Assembly: GCF_000972845.2 (NCBI RefSeq)
Contig: NC_040032.1
Coordinates: 12,904,002-12,968,001, forward strand
DNA: 64,000 bases
Source: Larimichthys crocea
Lineage: Eukaryota > Chordata > Actinopteri > Sciaenidae
Reading direction: 5' to 3'
Shown here in pieces: positions 1-12,200 of the stretch. The translations under genes and the position numbers were made by a program. Below the pieces are notes generated by a model. It saw only the letters and a program-made list of their open reading frames with translations. It did not search any database and was not told the origin of the DNA. The stretch's first letter is position 1. Each line of letters opens with the position of its first letter.

Positions 1-1143
1 AACTTTATAACCCCACAGCCCACTCGATACAGTTTGGCCCAAGGAGAAAGAGCGAAAGCAGGCGGAGAGGCTGTGATTATCAGAGTGGAGCGTGCAGGTC
101 CATTTTTACTGACAAGAGCAAAATCTTTAATCTTTTTTAAAGCTGGTCGACAGCAACTTATTTCCTGATCAATCCTTGCTAGCTAAATGCTGGGTGCCTG
201 AGCCATCGACATGTAAACCCCCGAGGAGAGAGACAGTGAGGCACTCCATCGCTCAAATAGGACAGGTATGAACCCGAGCCAAGTGGCTGCATGGAGGCAG
301 GGAAGATCATTGTTACACATTACAGAGAGATGGCACACTGTGACGGCTATCTTGGGTTTCAGTAGCTGCTGTGACATTAAAAAGGACTGTGTAACCTTAC
401 ATAAGACCGGAAAGTGTCAGGAATGTTTTAGGGGGGGAAAAAAAGCCAAGCAAGTCTTCTTTAGACCTTTAACATGCTGCTTGGCTTCTAATCAACACTA
501 GCAAACACTGGGTACATTGATTGAACGCGGGCATGAGGAGAATGAGAGCACGCGATCAATGGAATGGATCAATTGAATCAGTGAATGAATGGACAAACAA
601 ATGAGTGTGCAGGTGTGTAAATTACTACGTACGAGCCAAAAGAAATTAGAAACAAGCAAACGGAGTGGAAGGACAAAGTGCTGAGGGTGTGATGAAATGA
701 GCAGGTGATGAAGAGAAAGAGTTAATCAATGAACTCATGAAAATGTATTAACGGTGAGTGAAGGAAGGCATGTAGAACTGAGCAGAGATTAATAATATTA
801 TTAGTGTGTCGTTAGCCAAGTGATTAAAAACAGCATGGGCATCGGTCCAGAACTAATTATTAAATTTACAGTATCTCATGCCTATCAATGTATGGAAGCT
901 CCTGGAGAATACAAACAAACGCATTAAAATACACTGACGCCGATTGGTTTCTCTCAAATTTTTGAAATATACAAATTATATATAAAATTGACATAATGGA
1001 AATGGGGAGAAGAGACTAGATTAGAATATCAGAGGTATTTTTCTTTTCTTTAATCACTTGAAAATAAGAATCATTGTGTTTCTTTGTTTTTTCAGAGGAA
1101 GCAGATATTCTTACATGGAGTCCACAAAGTTGCACCACCAAAC

Positions 1144-1151
1144 TTCTAGAG
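1144..1151. repeat. Left target-site duplication of the hAT MITE (TTCTAGAG)
   Basis: This 8-base sequence abuts CAGGGG and is repeated without change at 1356-1363 after the CGCTG terminus. Confidence 0.9.
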
Positions 1152-1355
1152 CAGGGGTGTCCAAACTGTTCCACAAAGGGGCCGTGTGGCTGCAGGTTTT
1201 CCTTCCAACCAAACAGCAGCACACCAGACTTGACTCATTTAATCAACTGATCTCAGTCTTCAGAGAGTTGATTGGTCAAACTATGTGCTCTTGGTTGGTT
1301 GGAACAAAAACCTGCAGCCACACCGGCCCTTTGTGGAACAGTTTGGAGACCGCTG
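1152..1355. mobile_element. hAT-type foldback MITE with perfect 8-bp target duplication
   Basis: The element begins CAGGGGTGTCCAAACTGTT and ends with the near-exact inverse AACAGTTTGGAGACCGCTG. It is flanked on both sides by TTCTAGAG (1144-1151 and 1356-1363), an 8-bp duplication of the NTCTAGAN type favoured by hAT transposons. The inverted arms run about 66 bp with few mismatches (CCACAAAGGG, GTGTGGCTGCAGG, TTCCAACCAA), and an inner AATCAACT/AGTTGATT pair at 1241-1248 and 1266-1273 extends the hairpin nearly to the centre. There is no coding capacity, so it is non-autonomous. It is a type very common in teleost genomes. Confidence 0.92.
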
Positions 1356-1363
1356 TTCTAGAG

Positions 1364-4070
1364 TAATCCAGAAGGAACAAACCAAACATCAGGTTCCAGA
1401 TAAGGACTTTTGCATTCCTCTGATAATTCAACATGGCTTCTGTCTTTAAGCTGTTTATCTATAGGTGAAGATGTCCCACATGATTTGTCACATTTTTCTC
1501 CTACGTATATGCTTGAAATGAGGAGCCTCACTGCTAGATGCCATTAAATCCTACAAATCACACTGGATTTTTGAACTACACAATGAGTACTGAAAAGCAT
1601 TTAACTTGGTTTTGTTGTCGATTATTTCTGCTTATAGTTACATTACACTAGTGTCAGGGAATTATTGGCATCAAACTTTTCTGTGACAGAGTGATGGTTT
1701 GATTATGGAACAACGTTGAGTCCAGTCCAGAGTGAACACAGAAATGACACATAAACACACAAATTATACATAAACACATGAACAGATCTTACTTATTAGC
1801 TGCTGATTGCTTATACTTCAAATACAAATATTATTGATATTCATTTTATAATGCATAAACTAAACTAAATAAACTGCAGAAAACTATAAAATTCAGACGT
1901 CTGGCCTCGACATCACAGATCCTCCTAATCTGACTGTGTTTGATCTATACGCCGACTACACCAGAAAAAGGATTTCACTCTCTACCTATGTATTGCAGAT
2001 GGAAGTGACATCTGTGTTATGAATGTTGTGATGTTTATAGTGAGGCACTTTTGGGATGGAGCGCTGCCCTGTACAGGACAGAACTGCTAATCCAACCAGT
2101 TGGCCAGGATAGCTACATCCCTGTCCAAAACCAACGATATGGGCCCTAAATGCTGGCAGAGCTCAGTCCAGGGTTGGCTTACACCACTGCCACCGTCTGC
2201 TGGAGGGCAATGCATTGCAAAGACAGTCAATAAAACACAGTATCCAAAGCAGAAATAGGAATTAGAGGGCGTGACTGTGTGTGCACATGATTCAGATTTT
2301 TATACTGCAGGATAAAATTCGTCAGCAAATGCAAATTTGCTTAAACATCACTAGTGCAGACATGAGCTGCCCGATTCCACTGTAACAGGAACCTATACGT
2401 AACAGCAGCCATGTATATACTGTATATGTATGTAACAGCACATGTAGAGAACACTGTTTGTGGTAGCAGAGAGCTATTCCCTGGGGTTTCTTTGACAATA
2501 ATATGGCCTGGCTTGCACAGGGGAACCTTTTCTCATTTTATGAATTATGGAGAGACAGACGCTCCTGCTGAGTGGTGCATCCTTAACAGTGAAATATGTC
2601 CTTTGTCTTTGTCATGGCTGGGTGAGGATTGTGAAATAATGATATGGAATTCATTTCATCTCAACATGCCCCGGCTCTCTCATACATACATCAGCCACGT
2701 CCTGCAAGCACGACTTAGAGTTGGGGGGGAAAAAAAGACAAGTGGTGAGGTACGGTGGAAAACCACGAGCTATCAGGGATCTGCTCTATACATCTGCCAA
2801 CAGTCTTTTTATGTCCATCTTCCAGCACTCCAGCCATCATTCTCTCACCTTATATCCTGTTCACCTTTTCCTGTCGTAGCACGCTTCAACACATACATCC
2901 TCTTTTCCTCCATCTTTCTAACTCGCTCTCCCTCCCTCCCTCCCACCAAACCCTTCCTCCCTCCCTGTCTCTCTTTCTCCTGGGAGGTGAGCACAATCTC
3001 ATTAGCCACTGCTGGATGAGGCGTCCTCTCCTCTCAGGTTCAAGGTGATGGAAGATTAGGCCGTTTGGCCTCAGCTCATTCTGTATTCACACTGCGTTAC
3101 TTGCTGCCCGTGAACACCAAATTACATTGAACCTGGGGAGTCTAACTCCATTAATTTTAAATGGAAGATTAATTTAACAATATGCAGCAGATATTTGTTA
3201 CAAACCCATCATGTAAAAGTGACGTTTGGCTATAAATTTGCAGGAGGCTCTGTCTGGGTGCTGCGGCACAAATAAATCAGAGCCATTTATAGCTAATCTC
3301 TATCTTCACGTGTGTATGGACAGTGACAGACAAGTCCAATAACGCGCACGCATTGCAGATGCACATGCACAAATACATTACATGCAGCAGGTCAGAATGA
3401 AAATGTTAACATTTTCCAAAAATTGCTGCACAGTTATTTTTTAAATATATCACTAAGCTTTATTTTTCCCTGCTACACCAGAATGTAGAATTCTGCCATC
3501 ATGCCTTTCCGTACATTTAGACTTAGATAATAGGTCATTGCTGGATGGACGTACTAGTAATGGAAAAAATAAGGAACTGCTACGGTTTAGTGAAACAACT
3601 GAGTGTGGTAGAAATGACTAATTGTTTGTATTTATATATAGATAATTAAGAACATATGAAAGGACAATTCTATTCACTTTAAAACGCTGACTAGTGGCAC
3701 AGCATCCTTTGTTTTGTACTCTTTCCTACATAAATAACAGGCTCTGTCAATCTAATCCATGCATATACGCTGTGCATATGACTGCTTCAGAGCTGCCAAG
3801 CGCACAGACTCAGAAAAGTGACAAAGACAGAAGGCAGGCATCCATTTCATCTAAAAGGCCAATATTCTTTACTGGCAGCTGACTGAAGATCCCCTGGAAC
3901 GCCACATAAAGCTTACCCAAATGGCCTCGCTGCGGCCTCAACATGTCAGCCTGAGATATGCACATCAGTGCTCTGTGACAGTAACTCCTGATCGTATTAC
4001 ACACCTCAGCAGTGCTCATGTCCCATTACCGCCACCCAGCCCTGCCCGGCTGTGATTACCCCCACCCCTG
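1364..4070. other. auts2: Intron, mostly featureless
   Basis: Apart from the short repeat fragment near 1.5 kb and a pyrimidine-rich tract at about 2905-2980, I see no gene, RNA or recognisable mobile element. A 202-codon open frame at 2411-3019 has no domain and is read as chance. Confidence 0.6.
1516..1568. repeat. Fragment of a common teleost interspersed repeat
   Basis: The text GCCTCACTGCTAGATGCCA followed by TTAAATCCTACA matches from memory the end of a widespread percomorph repeat (CCTCACCGCTAGATGCCACTAAATCCTACACACTGC). Only about 50 bp are recognisable, and no terminal repeat or target duplication survives. A copy of what may be the other end of the same family lies at 15.0 kb. Confidence 0.45.
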
Positions 4071-4090
4071 CACACACACACACACACACA
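4071..4090. repeat. (CA)10 microsatellite
   Basis: Uninterrupted CA dinucleotides follow a C-rich stretch. Confidence 0.95.
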
Positions 4091-4296
4091 TCCGCTGATA
4101 GCTATAATATGTAAGTGAAACAGTCACTTTCAAGGGGAGACAGAGAAGGTGCGGCGGTGGCGGGGAGGGATGGGGTGTTGTATTAGAATGGGAGCTGGTG
4201 GGGGTACAATGATTTAATGCTAATGCTCCCAGACGGGGCAAGACTTTGATTTTTTTTTCTCCAAACGCCGCCACCTCCCACCACGCTCCGTAACCG

Positions 4297-4310
4297 CCCC
4301 CCCCCCCCCC
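4297..4310. repeat. C14 homopolymer
   Basis: Fourteen C in a row; length errors are likely here in any assembly. Confidence 0.95.
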
Positions 4311-4520
4311 ACCTCTTGCCAAAGAGCATCCCTTCCCTCAGACTCATCTTTTGGCTCTTTAATGTGAAATTTCTTCGGGGAGCATGCAGGCTAATTAGAG
4401 GAATTGATAACCTCACCGCTTATTAATGAGGCCAATACATTTCAAAGTCATTAAAGATAACCATGGCAATAAGTCTGGCTATAAGCATCACTAGGTTTCA
4501 CAGCCAGCGTGTCCATGTTG
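4311..4520. promoter_or_regulatory. Candidate regulatory block with homeodomain sites
   Basis: Unique, non-repetitive sequence with the palindromic homeodomain site CTAATTAG at 4391-4398 and further TTATTAATGAGG and CATTAAAGATAACC elements close by. The call rests on texture and motif density only; no alignment was possible. Confidence 0.3.
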
Positions 4521-5929
4521 TAAAAAGTGGAGATGAAGCCGGGGTAGAGGACGGATGAGAGGGCGGTGGGGGTGGGGGGGAGCAATTCTTGCTCAGTCAA
4601 CTGTAAATGCTTGGTTATTGGAATCTTTAAAACAGCCAGTGAGGAGAAAATTACATGACCGAATCTCCCTTTTCCTCCGAGTTAATGAAGAATTAGGGTT
4701 CCCATTTGCAGCATTAGATGGTTCACGGGAGGTTTGGGCATCGTGAAAAGTGTGTTTGACAACGGTGTCAATTTAGCCACAGCACAGCTCACAGGCCCGT
4801 GGCAGAACATCATTCACAACTGTCACAACCACTTATCTTTCTCATTGTCACCAAACCAACAAAATTCAGGTCAAGAATTTTTTTTTTTTTTTTCCCCACC
4901 TCACTTGCCTCTCTTCATTACAATTTTCCACACTGTGCTGGAGCCAAATGGCTGTGCAGACAGACTATTCCTTAAGAGCATAAATCCTGACAGATTTTCC
5001 GGTACTTTCTGCTACATTGATGTTAAATGCATGCTTGAGTCACTGTAAAACCATTGAACTAGCTGTATACATAGGGAATATGTGGCATGTCTGTCATTTC
5101 TATCCCTACTGCTCACAGTGGTGGGTTAGCCTTTACAATATAGCCATAAATATACATCATCACATAGTGAAATGTATACATTATTACAATAAAACGAGGT
5201 GTAGTATACCACATGACACACAGAAAAACACCCCAACCAATCATATTAAAGTGTTCTGCTAAATGCTAGCCTGGGGAGCTCAAAATAGATTTCCTAAAAA
5301 TCAGAAAGGTGGCCAGGTACTATAACAATCACATTACTCACAGCTCTCCAAGTTGGGGTATGGGAGTGTAACAAAGCGGAGATTTATGCAGCTGGGAGTG
5401 ATGTGCCAGTTGTAATGCGCTACGTGCTGCTGGGCTCAGCCAAGGGAAGTGATGAGAGCCTGTACTAACACCAGGGAAGTTAATGACACAGGCATCAACA
5501 CCACCTTCATGGTGATGTGGAAAAAAAACCTTAAACCAGAAGGAAACGCCAAGACACGCCTGCACCGTAACTCATCGAGACACAATCACTACTGCTTGAA
5601 TATTATGTGGAAATAGCAAAATTATTTGTCCGCTATAAGGAAGGTGGGCCATTTTTTTTTATCCAGCCATATGTAAATTCACGTATTTGGCAGGCAAACA
5701 ACGTCTCCGTAGAGAAATAGCAAATAATGAGGTTTCGATAAGGGCTTAATTTGTTAACTAACGTGCTGAAGCCCCACTAAATGGTACTTTACCTGAAGCC
5801 AAACAGCTGATGTAGAGGATCCTGCTGCAGTCCTTCAGTATTCTCCAGACTGCAAGTCCTTTGCCACTTCACCAGTAAGCTGCAGTGCTTTTCATTTCCT
5901 GCCATTCTAACATGCTGTAAGAGCAGCAC

Positions 5930-6070
5930 TCGGTGTGTTGTAATTAATCAAAGCAATCAAAAGAAAGGCCTGTCTGGATTGGACATCCACAATGGATAAT
6001 TAGCCTCATTAGGCAGAGCCACCATGGGGCTTCACTACATTACCTTAACAGAAAGCACTTCCAATTTTCT
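5930..6070. promoter_or_regulatory. Candidate regulatory block with TAATTAATCAAAG
   Basis: TAATTAATCAAAGCAATCAA at 5941-5960 overlays a homeodomain core with a TCF/LEF-like ATCAAAG, followed by GGATAATTAGCCTCATTAGG. Dense overlap of such sites is typical of developmental enhancers; function is inferred. Confidence 0.3.
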
Positions 6071-6086
6071 TTCTATATCAATTAAC

Positions 6087-6106
6087 CACACACACACACA
6101 CACACA
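6087..6106. repeat. (CA)10 microsatellite followed by poly-A
   Basis: CA repeats run directly into an A stretch. Confidence 0.9.
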
Positions 6107-6109
6107 AAA

Positions 6110-9100
6110 AAAAACTGAGGTGAGTCAATAAAGTGAACTGGTTTGTAGCTGTGGAGTAAAACGTCGAGGTACACTAGCTGCAGCCTGTCAATTTATCCAT
6201 TAAGGTAACCATTTGATTTGGGGGGCTGTTGTTCTTGCTCATCTTGAAAGGGAAAGGATGAGTAGAATACGAAAAGGCAACATTAAAGGAGACGACGGTA
6301 TTCAAGGGGAATTATTCATCAAAGGAATCCGTGTGATATTTAGGTAACCGCAATTTCTAAGAAATTCACATGGACAGCAGTCTGAAAGATGGAACAGAGC
6401 CAAGGAACACATCCAAATCTAAAACATGTAGCTTTTAAGTAATTATCTATAGGCAGCTAATGCTATAAACCTGCATCATATTTAATGGTACTCATCAAGC
6501 TGACCTAAGCTTAGTAATAGGCTAATGTATATTCAATGTACATAGTACAAAGTACAGAAGATACTTAATGCTTGATACGTAGCTTGAAATGTCCAGTGTT
6601 TACATTTAGGGAGCTCTTTTACATGATATGGTAGTAGACAGTTTTGCAGCCACCACTGTTTTCCACTTACACTTGAAATAGGAGGGTGAGCTGAGGGGGT
6701 TGCAATCCGCAATCTGATCCTTTAAGTTATCTTATTCCAGCATTACCACATTACTTGGCTGACGCACACTGTCTATACGGCATTACAGCTTTAACCTTGA
6801 CACTGTTGCACATCCATCGCACAGAGTTACTGTATGTGTGATATTCTCTGCTGAACAACACGTGTGGTTTGCAGTGTTCCCTATTAAGTATGTATGTGTG
6901 CGAGTATCTGACTGCGATACAGTGGATTTACTACTATGTCAAGCCACCGAGCAACATGCAGGGGGAAAACTAATGTTGACAAAGTACATCGGCTCTGCCA
7001 AATCAAATCACCATCTGCAGCCCAACTACGGTAAATTGGTAAACAAATTAACAAGATGTTGCTATTTATGCCATCATTACACATATATTTAACACGTTTT
7101 CAATATATCTGATTTGCCATTAAATTCTGCTCATTTAATCAAACTAACCCTTTAATTTAACAGAATTTTTTTATTCCTATACCAGACAAGTGCACCGTTT
7201 TCTTCAAAAAGAGAAATAATTGATCACCATGCCCTGTCGTCTGCACTGATAGACAGAATATTCATCTATTCACGATAGATTCATTGAATTTAAACTCACT
7301 CTTTGACATCATAGTAGTTTTAACTTACTAGATCATTGCATTTTGATAAAGTTTGAAGCTGATGCAGTAATTATTTTATCAGTTTGTTTTTTTAAATTGA
7401 CAAAGACGATATGTTGTGCAGTGTACTGATAGAGCTACATGCTCACTGCATCTGTAGTCTCTGGGCTGGTGGTGACACACAACGTGAAGCAGTATATAAA
7501 AAAAAAAACACACACTAAAATTACACTTAACTGTCTGCACCCCCAAGTGAACACAGTAGGTTAGTGGGAGGGAAGAGCCTTGTTTCATATTGATTAGATA
7601 AAGCTTGTAGCGGTTGAGTGGAATATTCCCATGCTATACATTTCAACCCATGCATTAAAAGGGCACCTCGTTAAATATATCTGAAAAAGATTTAACACTG
7701 TACACTGCTTTAAATAGACTGTAGGTGGGATTATTATAACTCATTAGGATTTAACCTTTAGGTCAGCGCCTTTTTAATATCATCAATAACCCATATACGT
7801 AGATTTCTATATTAATGAGCTATGACGATATAAACCAAGTCAAGGACATCTATTCATTAAGTTTTTGAATGCTATATAGTGCTTATAGCATATTAAAGGA
7901 CATTTTTGCTGGGACTAATGTAAAAAAAAAATGGCCCCCCTCTGAAGTCTGCCTCCATTGAGTGCCAATTAGCTACAATTCAAAATGGCACAGCTTTCCT
8001 TTCAAATTGGGGAATAATATGCCTTCCGCCAAAGGTTTGGCCCTAACTGGGTCTCTGGAGACTCCATGGATCTTTCCCCTCCATCCATAACTCAACAACA
8101 CCTTCTGGGACTGGCACTCCACTTTTTTAACCTCCGAGCTCATTATCAGAAGTCTCTGGGGCGCACTGCTAACCAGAGACAGGAATTAGGATTCGCTCGG
8201 AACACTCGCAACCAGAAATGGATGATACCAGGCAGAGAGATCAGTAGTGCGACGAGCCCACGGGAATACGGCAACTTGCAGAGTAAGGCACTTTTAATAT
8301 ATATTTAGCATTGCACCTGCTACGTTTTAGCTTGCTGAGGTGCTGTATGGAGGGTGCAGGTCTCCTTTTTGGCAGTCATTTGAGATGATGAAGAACCGCT
8401 GCGCCTCAATGGATTGATGCTATCGCCATCCAAAATTGAGTGTTGGAGAACGATACCTCCAGTAAGCTCTGCACCTGTGCGAGAATCATCAAGATGTGAG
8501 AGCTGGCTTTTCCGAAGTAACACAATCAAATTGGGTGCTCAGAGATGCTGCACAAGTGCTGATTATAGAGAAATATGTGGACTTACTGTACAGCTTTACA
8601 AAAAGGAGAAGTGATCCATTATCATTAAGGTGTGGTTGGAGACAAGCCGTGGAACAGGCCTTCAAAACTAGCGGTACCTGTACTTCACTAAGACTGGCTG
8701 CTGTGGTTTGAACTCTGCACAATATTCAGTAGAAGAATGATCATTATGAGTTGAATATGAGCCTGATAATAATTAACGGTTGCTTCCGAACAGCTTCAGA
8801 TGACCTACGTTTACTTGAAAGAGAGGCGACTGTTGTCCTTTTGGAGGCTCAGACAACCGTCTTCTCAACCGTCCGGCTCTTTGTTCTACCTAAAGTTGCT
8901 GCAGTTACTGTGTTATTTTCAATTTTACTTAAATAATATGCAGATGGTCAGATTATACAGATTTGCATTCAGGCGTGTGTTTTTTTTTATGGCATTGTAA
9001 AGCTTATCATATCTCAACAAGTATTGGATAAATCACCAGTTGTACAGACATGCATGGTCCCCAGAGGATGAACTCTAATACCTTGGTGATGCCCTATTTT

Positions 9101-9248
9101 TTTTCAAATGCCTCCATCGTCAGGTTAACATCTCAATATGTCCAATACCTGCAGAATTAATGACATCCCAATCAGCCCCAGTTACACTTTGTGCTGGTAA
9201 GCAAATGCAAGCTATCAAGCTCAACTGAGATGGTGAATACCACCTGCT
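6110..9248. other. auts2: Intron without recognised features
   Basis: AT-rich, unique-looking sequence. Nothing coding, repeated or structured stands out up to the SINE. Confidence 0.55.
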
Positions 9249-9265
9249 AAAAATCGCCATGTTAG

Positions 9266-9419
9266 GCCGCCCCGTGTGTGGAGGCTATAGTCCTCGCCGC
9301 AGCTGGCCCCGGTTCGAATCCCGCATCGGATTACTAATTTACTGCGTGTCACTCCGCCTCTCTCTGCCCCCTGCTTCCTGTCTATCTTCAGCTGTACTAT
9401 CAATAAAGGTATAAAAGGA

Positions 9420-9455
<36 letters not shown>

Positions 9456-9461
9456 TAAAAA
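9266..9461 (+). mobile_element. tRNA-derived SINE with B box, poly-A tail and 17-bp target duplication
   Basis: The head region contains GGTTCGAATC at 9311-9320, an intact RNA polymerase III B box, preceded by a tRNA-like GTGTGGAGGCTATAGTCC. The body continues CCTGCTTCCTGTCTATCTTC and ends TATCAATAAAGGTATAAAAGGAC followed by about 30 A and a second A-rich stretch. The flanks AAAAATCGCCATGTTAG at 9249-9265 and 9462-9478 are identical 17-bp target duplications, the mark of LINE-driven retroposition. The perfect duplication and long tail argue for a recent insertion. The tail resembles SINEs common in perciform fishes; I do not assign a family name. Confidence 0.9.
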
Positions 9462-9829
9462 AAAAATCGCCATGTTAGCATATCAGAGTAATGAGTCTGC
9501 AGTGTTAATTACACCCTGTGTGCCGCTGATTTGTCACGATATCTTGCTTTTGAGCAGGGTTGAGGCAAACAGTTGGAAAAATGTGAATTTGTGGCCAGCT
9601 ATCTAACATGACAGTTAAATGCCTGACAGATTGGGTATCCTGTTGATGATGCACTTTGCGGCACATCTCAATGAGTTTTCCCTGTCTCCCGTGTGCACTG
9701 CGTCATATGTTTAGATTAGTGTGTCAATGCACAGCATATTATATTAAATCATTGAATGGGGGGCTTTACAAAGGGCTGCAGCTCTGTAAAGTATGTTGTT
9801 GTCTTGCCTGAATGTATCCAATAGCCCCT

Positions 9830-10680
9830 CTCTAGAGCAACGTTAGTGGCAGCTAAATAAATAATTAAAAAGACAAATAAAGCGAGAGGCAAATGAGTAT
9901 GAGGGTGAGAGCCTCGGAGGAGAGATCTGCTCAGATTCCCATCTTTGAATGTTGCAAATTAAATTCCCTCGTCAAGACTCTAATCATTCACAGCAGATGG
10001 GGGCTTACGCTCTGTTTTAGATCTGCGGGAATTCTAATGGTTATTGTTTCTGTTTAAATAGGGAGATTATTGCATTTTAATAAGTCCTCCTTGGGACTTG
10101 CTGCAACAATGGAGTGCTGTGAATTACTGTAGATAGCTGTTACTGCATGCAGGGGGAGAAATCAAGTTACTAAGTGTGACAAGTTGCTCTTCCTCTCTCT
10201 CCACCCGCTCCCACCCACCCTTCCGGAGATGGCTGCGAGTGTATTTACCACCAAATTAAGAATGTGCCGTGGGAATAATATTTTTATCCGACAGAGGGGA
10301 AGGGGAAAGGAGCTTGGCTGTGGATTTTCATTAAAATGACACATCTGTTCAGCAATTTCGGCAAAGTAATTCTGCTGAAAGTTTTATCAGCTAATTTTAA
10401 TTATTCACTCCACTGACTTGAATACAGGATTCATCATGTTGAATTAATACATTCAACAAGATTATTTTTCTTTCCTTTTTCGCTCCTAAATAGTTGAAGA
10501 GAGGAGGGCGGAGGGAGGGGGCCAATCAACAAATTGAATTGTCATGCACTGCGGATTAAATAGTGATTTGTTAATTATAAAAACTATATGAGCCTCTATA
10601 TTTTGAAGAATTAAGAGGCTCAGGAATTCAGCAGGAAGGATTAAATATTACAAATGCCTGGAGGTGTGGTTTGTCAATCA
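9830..10680. promoter_or_regulatory. Candidate regulatory block, long and unique
   Basis: About 850 bp of unique text with no repeat signs and many AT-rich homeodomain-like cores: AAATAAATAATTAAAAAG near 9855, CTAATTTTAATTATTCACTC near 10391-10410, GTTAATTATAAAAAC near 10570. Long unique blocks of balanced composition inside an auts2 intron are the best candidates for ancient conserved enhancers, but this is judged by eye. Confidence 0.35.
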
Positions 10681-11559
10681 TTTACTATGCTGACATTTTG
10701 TGTCTTTTATGTTTGTACAGTACACACACAATCACTGTAAAATGTTTTTGTCCCAACGGTGCCACCGCTTTTAACGTCATACTTTTGTGAGAGATTTGAA
10801 TTTTTTCATATTTAATAGGTAATCCTCTCTTTTTATGACTTGGAACTACTACAAGTTTCCTAGGTGCAACACTACCTAACAAGTATTTCAGACATGAAGG
10901 GTTTCCTTCCATAAACATCGCTACCATCAGACACTACCGGCGACGGGGGCCGTTTCTCCTCCAGCACATTAAGTCAGCCGTGCTGATAACAGCAGAGGTG
11001 CACAGGAGAATCACAAAGCCCTCACTCGTCAAAGACCTCTTATTCAAACGGAGCACATTCAAAAGACCCCAGCCATTCAAAGACAACCCATTGAAGGACC
11101 TCTGGCTTTGCAGTCAAGTTTCCGCAGGGGTACTGCTAAACTGCTGGTACTGTTTTTTGCAGAAACACAAAGCTCCACAGCGCAGAAAAAAGGATTCCCC
11201 CCCTTCTCCCTTTACCATCTTATCTCCTCAGGTAACTTTCCTTTGCAACTTGTCCCTGGAGACTATCACCTTGCCCCGAAGCCCTGATGCACATCAGCAC
11301 ACAGAACAAATGAGACGCCAGAGCTGGGAGACGGGCAGATTGCAAAGTGATACCTCTCAAGTATGGCTTTGTGGCTATGTTTCTCTCTCCCCCCCCTCCT
11401 TTCTGAGTTGTGTGAAGTGTCACTGAGGAGCCCTCTGAGGACTGAGAGGGCAGGGAGCTTTTCCTGGACAAAGGGAGGAAACTGAGAACAACACAGTTGT
11501 ATTAAATAATGGCCTGGGGGAGTGGAGACTTGAGGTAGACTCTTTGCTTGCCTGACACC

Positions 11560-12200
11560 AAACATCGCCTGTCAGCTAATCAATTAGCTTACTTCCTCTT
11601 TACCATAAGACCAGCCCAGGGGAGGCTCAGTAGCCGTGTACTGTCCCTCATGGACATCAAGTATGGGAAAGATGCTTTTGGTCTATACAAATCAATTTGA
11701 CTTATTGACTCGCGTCTACATATTTCAACCACTTGGAAAAACAAATCTGCTTGAACTGGATAGCTTTGGCTGAAAATCCGTGAGCTATTTACAGGTTGGG
11801 GACTGAAAAGAATACCGCAAAGAATATCAGGGAGCCAAATGTTAAGCCTTTAAATAAAGTGTTTTCAGTCTGAGAGGTATGAAAGCGGCATCAGAGAAAA
11901 TAAAGGAGGTTGTGGACCGAGAGATGCCTAACATCAGACTGACTGAATGATTGGGAGGCCGTCTTTGACGGATCTCCACCATATTCTCCCACTTCCTTCC
12001 AAATGATACGCGGCAGAATGTTTTTGCCTCTCTGGAGGCCTGTACCGGTTATCAAATTTAATAAATAAAGCAAGTGAAATCTGTCTACTCTTCATCTTCC
12101 CGGCTCTCCAAGGATTTGCTCGAGCTGGCAAATTACCATTTTCAGGCACAAAATTCCCAAGGCGCTGTGGTGCTTTTCTCCTCTTCCTGATGGAATCAGA
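11560..12200. promoter_or_regulatory. Candidate regulatory block with paired homeodomain site
   Basis: AGCTAATCAATTAGCT at 11574-11589 contains TAATCAATTA, two TAAT cores in inverted order with two bases between (a P2-type dimer site of Paired-class homeodomains). The following 600 bp are unique. Confidence 0.32.

Noticed and set aside
2411..3019. 202-codon open frame on the plus strand
   Set aside because: It runs through a pyrimidine-rich stretch that translates to Ser/Pro/Leu-rich text. There is no domain and no convincing splice context; a GAG|GTGAGC near 2986-2994 has no paired acceptor.
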